Source: Setomelanomma holmii
Lineage: Eukaryota > Ascomycota > Dothideomycetes > Pleosporales > Phaeosphaeriaceae
Direction: 5' to 3'
Assembly: GCA_010015745.1 (NCBI GenBank)
Contig: ML978268.1
Span: forward strand, 29,224-93,223
DNA: 64,000 nt
Part shown: positions 9,602-20,159 of the stretch, piece after piece
Numbering within the stretch: the stretch's first letter is position 1
How the letters are laid out: every line of letters starts with the position of its first letter
Position numbers and translations under genes: made by a program
The notes under the pieces: model-generated
Seen by the model: the letters and a program-made list of their open reading frames with translations, nothing else
What the model was told of the DNA's origin: nothing
The model's database searches: none

Positions 9602-11057
9602 GGCGGGCGACGCTGTGGAAGTACAATGTGAGGTGTAGGCGTCGTGAGCAGGCGGTCGCAGATGTGAAAGAGCGTATAAGTGAAGCGACCGGCAGCGAGT
9701 GTAGAGTCGAAGAGGCAGCCGTCCAGTCAGCCAGGACGGGGCGGGCAGTCGCACGCGCACTCGCGAGGTCGCTCTTTCCCGACACCTGCACGCCATTCGC
9801 CGCCACTGCAGGTCGCGCAGGGATCATCTCGCGTAAGGCGTCTTGGCTACAAACTGGCGTGACCCTACTTTGACCTTATCCTCACTGCACTGACACCCTC
9901 TCAGACAACGCATCGCCTTGGAGTGGTGATGCAGCTTTGACGGCGATTCACACGCGCGAAGTTATCCTGGACATCTTTGCCCGACAATTTTGACAGCGCG
10001 CACGTGCCAACTTGCCCACTATGGCTACCAGGAACCGGGCTCTCGGTGCGAGCACGACGCCTCCAAAGCACAACAAATGCAGAGATCACACACATTGCGA
10101 TTGATCAGAGCGACGGCGAAGATCATTCCTATAAGGACAGCGCAGCAGATCAAGATGCAAGCCTGAGTGTAAAATCACGCCTTCTAAGTCTTCTGAAGAA
10201 GTCAAGTTCAACTCATTTGGCTATCGACATCAGTGGAGGCCAAAGAGTAGCAAACGCCCTTTTAAGCATCTGCACTCCGTATGCTGAGATCTGTTTCTGT
10301 GCTTCGATCTGCTTCAGCCGAGCTGGAACTACAGCACCTGGCACTTCTGGTCACATTATCAGCGCCCAATCGTCGATCCCATCGCGATTGTGCCCCCTCA
10401 GGCTGATTGTACAGCTTACAGAGCATATCGTGAGTCATCTGGACATCGTCCTCACCAGATCGTGCAACGATTTGTGCGCGGCGCTCATCGAATCCCTTCG
10501 CGAGAATACACCGCATGCAGACGCCTGCATAACCTCAGATGGTTTTGTCTCAAACCTTTGGCTATCACGAGCTACCGTGAAGACATGCAGGCCTCTACAT
10601 GAGTAGGGACCGGCTTCTGATACTTCGGCGACGTTGTAGCTGTGAGCGTACGAATTATTGCACCGCCTGGTGTCCTCGTGGTCCCGAAATATGGCCTGTC
10701 GCAAGGTGTGTTCGGGCTTACACAACGAGGGCAGTTGTTTTTTATGGTCATTCACTATCACAAATGGCGCCAAATCACACAAGGACATCACTCCATTGAA
10801 ACCATTCGCGAGCCTTTAATTCCCTCTCTTTTAAGGATGAGTGTCACACCTCCATGACCAGCTATGGCTTCGGAGAGCCGGAGGCGCTGGCATCAGCGCG
10901 TTCACGATGATACACTTCAAGGTGCGCCTATCACATAGACGCGCCTGATAAGGTCCGTCTACATCATGCGTACCACTCTTCTTCATTCTCCTTATCTATT
11001 GCGCCATTTCCTTTGCTTTTCATTTTGCTGGTTCTTCGTTTACTGTCGTCAAAGAAC
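9602..11057. other. 1.45-kb region with only weak coding signals
   Basis: A plus-strand frame (9977-10606) opens with TTG, not ATG, and has no motif. In a different frame about 10145-10600 reads somewhat protein-like (aromatic-rich, PSWNYSTWHFWSHYQRP) but contains a TGA near 10274 that no normal intron removes (the only GT...AG pair is about 39 bp). I treat this as intergenic or a decayed gene. It includes the DOT1 upstream region and the promoter of the gene at 11058. Confidence 0.35.
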
Positions 11058-12584
11058 ATGCGTGTAATCACTGAAAGGCCACATGACAGTCTTTTTCTTG
11101 AGCCGCTTTTTCAGCACACTGCGTTCGAGCAACGAAACCCTCCGGCCAGAGATGAGGCTGCACACAAATGTTCTCGGCGACAGTCCTTTGACGGTTCTCT
11201 CACACTAGCTTTTGGGCATACCGAGCGATCAGGCATACTTCAAGCTGAACCACACAAACTCGACCGCAGCCGGACTGTCCGTGCGAGAGCATCTGCTGGA
11301 AAGAAACAAAAGGCCGATGCGACTGATTCTGACAATGCTCTGCATGATGGGCGTCAAGCGGTCTCCTGCATGTCGAAGAGAAGCTTCTTGCCGAACTTCT
11401 GGCGCATTCCTTCGGGAGTACACTACTACAAAAGTACACCTGATGCCTTGAAGAACCATGATCAGCGATCATTCGAGAGAATGGTCACCGTCAAGTATTT
11501 GGTGGAGGATACTAAAGGCTTCCGTTGGGCAGCAAGTGCACGTTATGTACTGTTCAAGTGCAGAGAAGATGCTTTGGTTTATAGAGCAAGCACGCAGGTG
11601 TCAATCTCTGATCGACCACCATCTTCTCATAGCCTCTCCGCACAATTGAACTTGAAGCCAATGGAGGATATCGCAGAGGTTTCTCGGGTTACTGGGCAAC
11701 CACTACCAGCCTTGCTAGATAGCGGCAGATTGTGTGATCGACGAGCAGTTACCCGAAACTGTACAATTCGAAAGGAAAGCCCCGCGCGTTATCCTTGGGA
11801 CCAGTGTCCGCCAGATCCACATCGTGTCGCGTTGTTCCCGCCATGGAAACTCCCCCAGAATGGCCGCTACAAGGAAGATCACCTGTGGTTTCAGCACATG
11901 TCGCGCAGTGAGATCGAGGACGCCGTTACCGCCGGCTATCTCGTTGCGGACTCAATTGGTCTTCGCATCGGAGATTCGAACAAGTACAAGCTCCTCTATC
12001 TTGGCGAGGTCGATCAAGACGAGCCTCTCGATTCTGCCTCTTCTGAGCATCCGCCAAAGCTCGAATCTTCGACACAAGAGAAGAGCGTCAATCTAACAGA
12101 TAGTCCTTCACGCTGTACTGGAGACGAAGTTTCGCAAACGTGCCGTCGTTGTAAGAGGGTACATACTCTGAGAGAGAAATGGGAACAGCCCGAAGATATA
12201 CCTCAATTGTCTCCACAGATCCAACGTGTAACAACGCAATATCTCTCTTCACCCAGTACGCCCATCGTCGAGAAAAGTTATTTCGTCCCGGAACGTCCCA
12301 AAGTCCGCAGGAAACAGCTCAGCTTGCTTGAGCAAGGCCTTGGACGTTGCAGCCCACGTTACACGCCGTACGTCAAAATCAATGCAAGCAAAATAGGCCT
12401 AGACGAAACGGGCAAGGAAATGAAAGAGAGGGTCGTTGACAACGAGGGCAAGTCCTCCACGATCAGAGAACGTGATCAGAGGCATATGAGGCAGAAGAAG
12501 CAGGACCATGAAGACTGGCTGATGCGGAGAAAGTATATGGCGGTATTCACTCCGTTCAGGCATCCTCATGCTGCGAAGGGTTAG
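11058..12584 (+). CDS. orphan protein, 508 residues, with basic coiled C-terminus
   Basis: Not recognised. Single exon from ATG 11058; the frame extends slightly upstream without another ATG. The middle third has aromatic-rich conserved-looking blocks (SFLPNFWRIPSGVHYYKS, ARYPWDQCPPDPHRVALFP). A CXXC pair sits in SQTCRRCKRVHTLREKWEQP. The C-terminus is a charged, probably helical stretch (RERDQRHMRQKKQDHEDWLMRRKY). No signal peptide or membrane segment. The long open frame with balanced composition argues it is a real gene. The paired W/FQHMS-D and similar blocks at roughly 150 and 290 residues hint at an internal duplication, which I could not confirm. Confidence 0.65.
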   Translation: MRVITERPHDSLFLEPLFQHTAFEQRNPPARDEAAHKCSRRQSFDGSLTLAFGHTERSGILQAEPHKLDRSRTVRARASAGKKQKADATDSDNALHDGRQAVSCMSKRSFLPNFWRIPSGVHYYKSTPDALKNHDQRSFERMVTVKYLVEDTKGFRWAASARYVLFKCREDALVYRASTQVSISDRPPSSHSLSAQLNLKPMEDIAEVSRVTGQPLPALLDSGRLCDRRAVTRNCTIRKESPARYPWDQCPPDPHRVALFPPWKLPQNGRYKEDHLWFQHMSRSEIEDAVTAGYLVADSIGLRIGDSNKYKLLYLGEVDQDEPLDSASSEHPPKLESSTQEKSVNLTDSPSRCTGDEVSQTCRRCKRVHTLREKWEQPEDIPQLSPQIQRVTTQYLSSPSTPIVEKSYFVPERPKVRRKQLSLLEQGLGRCSPRYTPYVKINASKIGLDETGKEMKERVVDNEGKSSTIRERDQRHMRQKKQDHEDWLMRRKYMAVFTPFRHPHAAKG

Positions 12585-13596
12585 TAAGTGGCCGTAGGTT
12601 TAGGTACTGTTGTATTGAAGTTCGTCGGTTTGTGTTGACCGTCACCTTGTTCATTTGCAACGGCTGATGGTATTGACAAGGTGGTGTAGATCGCTCTTCT
12701 GGTATGAATGACGTACGATGATGTCTTCCAGTGAGAAGACTGCTCGATGCAACAGGCTTGCAATCACAATCATGCTTTACCCCACGTACACATTGCGAGC
12801 AAAGCACAGAAGAACCTGTATCTTTGACCGTGTTACAGCTTTAGCCTCGTCTCAAATACCTGTGATTCTCTGCCGGTATTGTAAGCCCATCGCAAGCCAC
12901 CGGCTAGGTCAAGAATCGACAGCTCTAGATCAACAACGATTGTCCGTGAAGACTTAGCTTGAGCATTCTGCAACCGACACACAGCGCAATCTACCCTCTC
13001 ATGCTTCCACGTGGGTACGAGTAGTCCCTTCCAACCTTGGAACAGTCCAGGTACACTTCCCAAACTTGAATGTGGCTCATCTTCAGCTGCGGCTGTCTCC
13101 CTCAGCTCCAGGAACATCTCGAAGCTCCATGTTATCATCTTCATCAGACTCAAGTCCAGAACAATGCTCGTCCGCGATCAGCTACGAGTAGTCCCTTCCA
13201 ACCACTTAACACACTGATCGACATCGAATGTAGTTCTCCTTCAGCTAAGGCTGTATTCCATGGCTTTAGAACATCCCGAAGCTGCATGTTGTTATCTTAA
13301 TCGGAATCGAGTCTAGAACAACTGCTGTGTAGTGAGGTGCGCATTCATTGGTGCCCTCACCAATCCGGACGGCCTGACATGGAGCTAGTAACGTGCCAGC
13401 CAGCCCCATCGCAATCTTTTCTACGCAGCACCTCCAACAATCTTCTACATGCGCGAAAGTTGCCAAGTCCGACCCGGACTATACCCTGCCACAGCTAAAA
13501 CTGCTGCACGCAGTTATCAGAGTTTCGGTCAAGATGGGAGCTGAGTACATCCGGGAGCGGCTTCCATCGTTTGGTCATTGGGGTCCTTGATCTAAG
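12585..13596. other. intergenic region with a diverged tandem repeat
   Basis: No supportable gene. Minus-strand open frames (12833-13153, 13266-13466) overlap the 167-bp tandem repeat annotated separately, and the second copy has several stops in the matching frame. They may be remnants of a duplicated coding segment. Confidence 0.4.
13018..13335. repeat. two diverged tandem copies, period 167 bp
   Basis: Copy 1 begins at 13018 and copy 2 at 13185; both start CGAGTAGTCCCTTCCAACC and keep matching blocks in the same order (TTCAGCTGCGGCTGT / TTCAGCTAAGGCTGT, GAACATCTCGAAGCTCCATGTTATC / GAACATCCCGAAGCTGCATGTTGTTATC, TCAAGTCCAGAACAA / TCGAGTCTAGAACAA). Many differences are transitions. On the minus strand copy 1 encodes an open stretch ending GWKGLLV; copy 2 retains GWKGLLV but has stops. 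Confidence 0.65.
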
Positions 13597-13603
13597 TATA
13601 TAG
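13597..13603 (+). promoter_or_regulatory. TATA box of the CVNH-like gene
   Basis: TATATAG, 111 bp before the ATG at 13708. Confidence 0.5.
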
Positions 13604-13707
13604 GAAGGGAGCCCGTCGCATTCAATATCATTCTTCAACCTCTTCTCAAGTAATCTCCCAAAGTTATCAACCATTCCTATAGTCCGCTAAAAATACCGTC
13701 AGCAACC

Positions 13708-14445
13708 ATGCCCTTCATCGACACCTGCCACAACATCTCTTACGACGTCAATACTGGCATACTTAGCGCAGACTGCGACACCGAGAACAAGGGGGTTTTC
13801 AATTCTCATCCCAGATGCTGGCTGAACATCAACGACTGTCTGCTTGTGCGCGACTACAAGATCATTCCGACCACGGGACCCAGAAACTTCCAGTCTGGTA
13901 GCGATCACACTCTTACCGTTTACAAACCAGAGCACGGAGAGAAAATGGAAGTCAACTTTTATGCACCAGCTACCATCGCATATATGCTCAGCCACGAACA
14001 AATGATACCCCAGACCCGATGGGAACAGTTGGTGCGAGAGGCAAAAGGAGAGCCAATCTGGGACGGCAATTGGGGTGGTCGCGGTAATAAGGTCGATCTC
14101 AACGATTATATCGAGAACCATGACGGGCTTTTAGTTTTCAACTTGGGCAAGTACGTGCATGCCTCTTTTTCTGCATTCGTCCAGTTCAACTCTAGGCCCA
14201 GAAGCTAATGTGCCCATGACAGCGACGTGGAAGAAGGATGGGTATGGAAGAAAATTGAAGACTTCCTGGCAGAGTTTCCTAACCCCAATCCTCGTACTCC
14301 AATCGTCTCCACGTCCGCAGACAGCTCGTCGCGGGCGCAGTCGTGGGCGAAGAGATCGGAGAACCACGAGGAATGGTTGAAGAAGACCTTTGTGAAGGAT
14401 GGGAAGCGATACCTCCAGGGACAGAGGGTGGAGATCAAGGGGTAG
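13708..14445 (+). CDS. CVNH (cyanovirin-N homology)-like protein
   Basis: 221 residues; exons 13708-14150 and 14223-14445. The 72-bp intron has GTACGT donor, GCTAATG branch and GACAG acceptor. The first 60 residues follow the CVNH half-domain pattern: FIDTCHNISYD, LSADCDTE, then a Leu-Asn-x-Cys-like end (WLNINDCLLV). CVNH domains are small sugar-binding folds common in filamentous fungi. Later residues give a conserved-looking WDGNWGGRGNKVDLNDYI that may be the second half, then a Pro/Ser linker and a charged C-terminus (SWAKRSENHEEWLKKTF). No signal peptide, as in many fungal CVNH proteins. The CVNH call is by pattern and uncertain; the gene structure is well supported. Confidence 0.6.
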
Positions 14446-14749
14446 AGGTTAGTGTGGCTGTGTGTTGTAAGGTGAGGATGGTGAGCTGTGCACATGAAAC
14501 GGGATTTTGTTTGACGTGAATCGGTGCAGGTTACTGGACGATTTCTCTTACAAACACGTCGAGATATCAGGGATGATATTGATCTACAGATATCAAAAGT
14601 CATTACAACGCTTGGTAGCTTATCTCTAATCTCAGTTTATACTCTCCATTGTACAGGGTGTATCCAAGATGCCAGTGATATCCCATATACCCAGTGTTGT
14701 ACATTTCCATTTCCTCAACACAAAGATCATGTCCGCCACGTTCGCACAT

Positions 14750-16501
14750 TTATACAGTACAAGCAATCTGCCCCCACCCCACCGTCCATCTCACACTCCC
14801 CGTAATAATCACCAACAAGCTCAGACCGACTCCCACGCTTGCAGCTCCATACACATACGCATGTCGCCTCTTCTGACTATCCAGCTCGCTAATCCACGTC
14901 GATACCGTCGTCAAGCATCCGCAAAACCCATCCATGATACCCTGTAACACCTGACAACCCAACACACTCCCAGCCGGAATATTACTAGCCAGCAGCGGGA
15001 CGCGCTGCAAATCGTACGCCATGCCCAACACCGCGGTTCCGAAAACATTCACGCTAAACGTCCCGAGTGGGAAAGTCGGGTGTATGGGATTCAAATACAG
15101 CGAGACGTAATACCGCGCCAAACATCCCAAGGGCGCGAATACACATGCGAATAACGCTTGTCCGCGCCACGCATTCCTACCCGCTGGTGGAAGAATCGTC
15201 ATCAGTACCGCGCCAATCCAGCACCCCCAGCCCAGCAGCACGATCGCCGGGTCGAGAAAGCGGCGCATGAGCCGGAACGGGAGGCGCGGTATTATCGGGT
15301 CGAGCAGGAGAGCGAAATGTGCGCCGAGTTTGAGCGCGGCATAGCATGTGGAGATGGTGAGTATGATTGTGCCTGTGAGCGCGAGGAACGAGTATCCTGC
15401 ATTTCTATGCACGGTTGTGCTTGAGCTTGGGATGGCGACTCCGGGTGGGTATGGATGGTTGATTGGGGTTTTCAAGTCGTTTGACAGCGCGAGGAATACG
15501 TCTCGAATGAAACTTGAAAAAGAGGTAAAACTGCCACAAAACCCGGTCGCGAGACCAATGTACAGCGGAATCGTCTTCTTGACTTTTCCATGCCGCTTCT
15601 TATGCGCGCCTAGTTCGGGAGCAGGCATGTCGAATGGTTCGGGCACAAGAGACCCGCGTCGTCCCCATTCTGCGGCAAACATGCGTCGGTCTTCGGCGAG
15701 GAAGCCCATGATGAATGTCCCGGCGACGTTGGCCCAGAGCTCGGAAAAGATGACGGGTGCGCCAGGGTAGGAGGTTAGGGCTTGGAGGCCCAGGCGAGCG
15801 AGTGTGCCGAAAATGGCGAAGAAGATGAGATGGGAGATTGTGTAGAGTTCTGTTGCGACGCGTGAGGCGGGCCGCGAAGGGGGTTTGGCCATGCGTGGTT
15901 CGGGTTTTGAGGCGGTCATGCTGGGTAAGGCGGTGAGGTCTAATTGGGATCCTGGTGTTGCAACGCGTGGATTTGGATTCAGATTGTTCAACAACAACGA
16001 CTGCCGTCTTGATCGTGCTTTTGAACCCCGTGATGGAGGCGTATTTGCATGCTGTTTTCCTTGCTCTTGCGTCTTCAGATTTTGAACCAGACTTTTGGGT
16101 TGCGCGATAAGTTCATATGGATTTTCCCACGATTCTGGCGCGAGGAGTTCTTCTATTCTTTTTGCGTCATCGGGTGTGCTTCGATTTCGACCGCGGGAAC
16201 TATATGCACGTGTTCTGGTCTCTCCCTTCACACTACTGCTTGCTCTTGATCTCGAATATGGTACATTTGGCGCTGGTGAACTGGGTGACGGGATAGTCTC
16301 AGTATCCGCACGATCAGGGTGTGGTTTGATGTCGAGATCAAAGTCCTCCAGTCGCGGTCTACTTGTCGGCCGTGAAGGTGGCTGCGGTTGCGGATTCGAC
16401 GACCTGTCTGACTTTAGACTCGACCTATGTGGCGAGCGCTGTTGCGCAAAATGCGATTCTCGTCGCGAAGGCGGATCTTCGTCGTCGATGTTGTCCGCCA
16501 T
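14750..16501 (-). CDS. FEX: fluoride export channel FEX (two-domain Fluc/CrcB family)
   Basis: Eukaryotic fluoride channel that removes cytosolic F- at the plasma membrane. Single exon, 583 residues from ATG 16501. Residues 1 to about 215 are polar, Ser/Pro/Arg-rich and probably cytosolic and disordered; this is longer than in yeast FEX. Two fused CrcB-like domains follow. Domain 1 (about 221-345) has IFGTLARLGLQALT, the pore asparagine in WANVAGTFIMGFL and the full phenylalanine box GFCGSFTSFSSF. Domain 2 (about 420-583) has ARYYVSLYLN, NVFGTAVLGM and a degenerate box GFCGCLTTVSTW. Asymmetry between the two boxes is the known state of eukaryotic FEX, where one pore is kept. The longer frame upstream of 16501 lacks family similarity. 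Confidence 0.93.
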   Translation of the reverse strand: MADNIDDEDPPSRRESHFAQQRSPHRSSLKSDRSSNPQPQPPSRPTSRPRLEDFDLDIKPHPDRADTETIPSPSSPAPNVPYSRSRASSSVKGETRTRAYSSRGRNRSTPDDAKRIEELLAPESWENPYELIAQPKSLVQNLKTQEQGKQHANTPPSRGSKARSRRQSLLLNNLNPNPRVATPGSQLDLTALPSMTASKPEPRMAKPPSRPASRVATELYTISHLIFFAIFGTLARLGLQALTSYPGAPVIFSELWANVAGTFIMGFLAEDRRMFAAEWGRRGSLVPEPFDMPAPELGAHKKRHGKVKKTIPLYIGLATGFCGSFTSFSSFIRDVFLALSNDLKTPINHPYPPGVAIPSSSTTVHRNAGYSFLALTGTIILTISTCYAALKLGAHFALLLDPIIPRLPFRLMRRFLDPAIVLLGWGCWIGAVLMTILPPAGRNAWRGQALFACVFAPLGCLARYYVSLYLNPIHPTFPLGTFSVNVFGTAVLGMAYDLQRVPLLASNIPAGSVLGCQVLQGIMDGFCGCLTTVSTWISELDSQKRRHAYVYGAASVGVGLSLLVIITGSVRWTVGWGQIACTV

Positions 16502-17044
16502 TGTTCCCTGTAAAGTTATGCAGGATCGACGTGCAATGACGCATCCAGCCAAAAACTCCCACTTGCAAGACCCCCACCAAAAATCAATCAAAATCAACGA
16601 CGATAACCTAGCTGCGCGACTCGGGGCGCTGGCCTTATGAGCAGTTCCAAACACGCGCCCGATTCATGCATGACGACCTCAGACATGAACCCACGAGTAA
16701 CATAGAGTAACATAAACTCTCATCTACAAGACAGGTGCATGCACGGCTGCACGAATGCGGTCGCTTGCCATTTCCTCGCGACACGCGCAGGGATGGTCGC
16801 GTTAAGCTTTATGCGCCCAACCTACTCGGGACAGGCGTAATAAGACAGCACGACGCGGAGGTGCCCGAAGCGAGGCTGCTCTGCTGCTATCAGCCGGGGT
16901 TGGTGGAGCTCCAGCTATCAATCACCTGCCTGAAGTAACAAGCTCGACACACAAAATCACAATCGCACCGCCTGAAGACTTTAAAACGACAATCAATTCC
17001 GCTGTAAAGTAGATACCTGGGACCTGGATTTCGAAAAAGTAAGA
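16502..17044. other. divergent promoter region of FEX and uracil phosphoribosyltransferase
   Basis: About 540 bp between two start codons facing away from each other. No gene seen. Confidence 0.45.
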
Positions 17045-17934
17045 ATGACGGCTGATCTCCCCAAAAACGCACATGTTTCGTCACATCCATGCCTTCAGGC
17101 CAAGCTCTCGCAGCTCCGGTCCGCAAGCACGGGATGCAGAGATGCGCAGACGCTGGTGCATGAAATCGCCCTCATGGTGGGGTACGAGGCACTCGGAGCG
17201 GGATTGAGTGCAAAGCAAGACGGTACCGTATGTTTATCCCTTCTTCCATCCGTTCATCCTTCAATATCAATGAGAAGTGGGGGTATACTTGACTCCAAGT
17301 ATACAACATACCCACCACACTCCCAGCGCGTACCACACGGAACACAGCACCACCACAACACTTTCTTACTAATCAGACTGTGCAAGAAACACCATGCTAA
17401 CAATTCATTTCACAGGACAAATCCCCCCTCGGCTACCCCTACCCCACATCAACCACCTCGCCCTCCCCATCCACAATCTCCCTCGTCCCGATCCTGCGCA
17501 GCGGGCTCTCCATGGTCCCCGCCCTATCCTCTCTCCTCCCCTCGCCCGTACCCATCCACCACCTCGGCATGTATCGAGAAAAGTCCACCCTCCAACCCGT
17601 CGAATACTACAACAACCTGCCCTACCACAGTAGCGCCACGCCCTCGAACCCAAACCCCGTCTTACCCGAGCTAGCCATCATCGTGGACCCGGTGATAGCG
17701 ACGGGCGCAACGGCGTGTGCGGCAATCGACACGCTCAAGGATTGGGGCGTGAAGCGCATTATTGTGGTCGCGGTGCTAGCGACAAAGGAGGGACTGAGGA
17801 AGGCGTGTGAGGAGTGGGAGGAGGGTGTTAGTGTGTGGGTGGGCGGGTGTGATGAGGACGTGGATGAGAGGGGGATGATCAAGCCGGGCTTGGGGGATAT
17901 TGGTGATAGGTTGTTTTTGACGTTGGGGAAATGA
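17045..17934 (+). CDS. FUR1: uracil phosphoribosyltransferase
   Basis: Makes UMP from uracil and PRPP in the pyrimidine salvage pathway; cytosolic. Exons 17045-17227 and 17416-17934, 233 residues, the usual length. Exon 1 gives MVGYEALGAGLS; exon 2 begins DKSPLGYPYPTST. Motifs: VPILRSGLSMVPAL (substrate binding), IIVDPVIATGATACAAID (PRPP loop), and the C-terminal uracil-binding PGLGDIGDRLF. The intron is 188 bp, long for this window, and carries a 9-bp perfect hairpin (17283-17304). The canonical PRPP loop is LATGGTA; here ATGATA is a mild change that I expect to be tolerated. Confidence 0.92.
17283..17304. other. perfect hairpin inside the FUR1 intron
   Basis: GTATACTTG, loop ACTC, CAAGTATAC: a 9-bp perfect stem in the 188-bp intron 17228-17415. 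It lies 55 bases past the 5' splice site. Confidence 0.6.
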
Positions 17935-18697
17935 GGGGTTTGGTAGGATGGAAGTGGGGTGGAGAAAGGTGGATAGAAGGAGTGGACAAAAATCAGAATT
18001 TGATATGTTGAAGAGTAGTCCATCACTGCGTTGCATGTCAAAGGGCGGGGACATTTTGAGGTTTGCGTTTCATACCATGAAGCTTATGTACGCGTGATAA
18101 TGTACATGTATAGCCCCCCAATCGCTGAACATAGCACCGACATGCTCACCTGCGTCGCACCAAAGACGTCAACCATAAGCTGATCAAAGCAAGCTTTTGC
18201 AAGTATCATTGTTCGCACTTGATGCATCATAGCAAGATCACCAAGCGAGGACATGGAGTTCCTTACCTGTAATCTTACCTTGACGATACTGGACGTGCAT
18301 GTACTTACATACCTACCCACCTACCCGCCAGACTGTGAACCGAAGGAAATACTAATAAAACATGTAATGAGAATCACCTTGCCCTACCCTACTCAATGCG
18401 CTGATATCCTTGATAATCCGTGCTTGCGAAGTCGATTGCTGCTTCTTTGTGGTCCAGGAGGTGAAAGAAAGTCTCTGTGTGATACTGATGGAGACCTGAT
18501 GATGGTGGTGTGTTTGCTGAATGACAATCGTCGTTCGTCCATGGCTTACCATCTCCCCAATCCGTTGCGGTATCTGTGTTGCGAGCGTCAAGTCGACAGA
18601 GCTGACCTTACCCCCATTGACGAGAAATAATGAGGCTAAAGAAAGGGAGGTAACCTTGACAAACCCTTGCAGAAGCACACTGAAGCTGCCGGAAGGC
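17935..18697. other. region between convergent FUR1 and U1-70K
   Basis: 3' UTRs of both genes. A long minus-strand open frame crossing 18352-19269 is an out-of-frame reading of the U1-70K Gly/Arg tail and is not taken as a gene. Nothing else seen. Confidence 0.4.
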
Positions 18698-19935
18698 TCA
18701 GTACCTTCTTCGTTGTCTCGGATCGTCGTAGCTGTCGCCTTCATACCCACGTTTTCGTGAGTCGTCACGGCCATACCCACCATCCCGACCACCTTCGCGA
18801 GGTCGGTCTCTGCTGCCGAGAGGCTCATTGTTCGCGCCGCTGGATCCTCGATCGTACCCACCGCCGCCTCCTCGCCTGTCTTCGTAGCGTCCGCCTCCTG
18901 ATCCACGGTCACCGCCGAACCCACCACCGCGTCCGCCTCCAAATCCGCCTTCTCGTGGACCGCGAGGACCAGCAGGTGCGCCATCTGGGGGACCGTAGCC
19001 GTTTGACTGGTAGCCGATACCTCCTCGACCTCCTCCGAACCCGCCGCCGCCGCCGCCTCGGCCTCCGCCAAACCCACCTCCTCGTCCGCCACCAGAGCCA
19101 CGATCTCCTCCAAAGCCGCCGCGACCTCCACCACGTCCGCCAAAACCGCCGCCGAAGCCGCCTCGAGCCCCAAATCCTCCAGGACCGGCTGGCGCACCAA
19201 ACCCACCTGGAACTGCTGGACCGCGTGCAGCAGGACCCTTGGTGTAGCCGCGACCACCCAGACCGCCACCGAAACGACGAGGACGCCAGCCAGAGACTGT
19301 GCGGCCGCGCTCTACGTCGACAAGAACGCGCCGGTCCTTGATCTTGATGCCATCGGTCTCTTTGTAAGCGGCCTTCATGTCTTTTTCGCGCTCGTACACG
19401 ATGAAGGCGTAACCGCGCTTTCGCTTCTTAGGTGGCGCGTCGGGCGGAGCAGTGATGTCTTCGACGATGCGGATGCGCTCGATGGGACCGTAGCGGCCGA
19501 ATTCGCGTTCGAGATCGTCAGAGGTGACGCCGTAGGCGAGGCGTGATACAAAGAGGGTTTTGAATGCGTCGCCTTGAACCTTGGCGTCTTCGCTGGGTTT
19601 ATCTGTGGTTGTCAGCGCTGCGGGACAGATAGAAAGGCGAGCGCGCAGGTGAGAGCCCAGCAGGGTGACGTACATAGTTCATTCACTTCCTCAAGGAGTT
19701 TCTCCTGTTTCTCCTTCTTTTCGAGCTTCTTGCGATCGCGCTTTTGCAGCCAGCTGTCGCTTGGCACGTAACCATCGTTGTCCTTGTACTCTCGCAGTGC
19801 CTGCATGTACTGTCCGATGCCGGATATCTTAGGCGTGCAGCGTTTCTCCGGCGCGTGGTCAGAAGGCTCAACCCATCGCAGCGGCGGTCGCGGCGCGAAC
19901 AGGTTCAGAAGCATGGGCGGGAGTTTGTCCGTCAT
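18698..19935 (-). CDS. SNP1: U1 small nuclear ribonucleoprotein 70 kDa
   Basis: U1 snRNP protein that binds stem-loop I of U1 snRNA during 5' splice-site recognition. Exons 19935-19674 and 19602-18698; 71-bp intron with CTGACAAC branch. Product 388 residues. N-terminus MTDKLPPMLLNLFAPRPPL and the basic KRDRKKLEKKEKQEKLLEE helix are the conserved U1snRNP70 N-terminal region. The RRM follows: KTLFVSRLAYGVTSDDL (RNP2), KKRKRGYAFIVYE (RNP1), ending in the hallmark RRVLVDVERGRTVSGWRPRR. The C-terminus (about 150 residues) is glycine-rich with many RGG/GFGG repeats and an Arg-rich end (DDPRQRRRY), replacing the RS/RD tail of animals. The start codon faces mL43 across 224 bp. Confidence 0.95.
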
Positions 19936-20159
19936 GGTAGGTGAGTCGCTGGAATGCGCTCCAGCTGGCGACGTGAATTGGTTGGATTCAGAGACGTAGA
20001 GAGAGTGAGGATGAAAAGTAAAGATGGTGATGGGCAGTCGAGGGAGCTGCGGAGCGCATTAGCGGCAGGCGCCAGGTGCACGTGCTTTGCCGACTCCAAA
20101 GATTCTCGACATCGACGACGACAGCTACATCTCCAGTCGAGCCGCCTTTGCATGCCAAT
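19936..20159. promoter_or_regulatory. compact bidirectional promoter, U1-70K / mL43
   Basis: Only 224 bp separate the two start codons, which point away from each other, so 5' UTRs and promoters of both genes must lie here. No TATA box, as expected for housekeeping genes. Confidence 0.55.

Noticed and set aside
9977..10606. 209-residue plus-strand frame
   Set aside because: Opens with TTG, no motif; composition looks more coding in another frame that has an unexplained TGA.
18352..19269. 305-residue Ala/Val-rich open frame on the minus strand
   Set aside because: It is an alternate frame of the U1-70K Gly/Arg repeat region; low complexity keeps all frames open.
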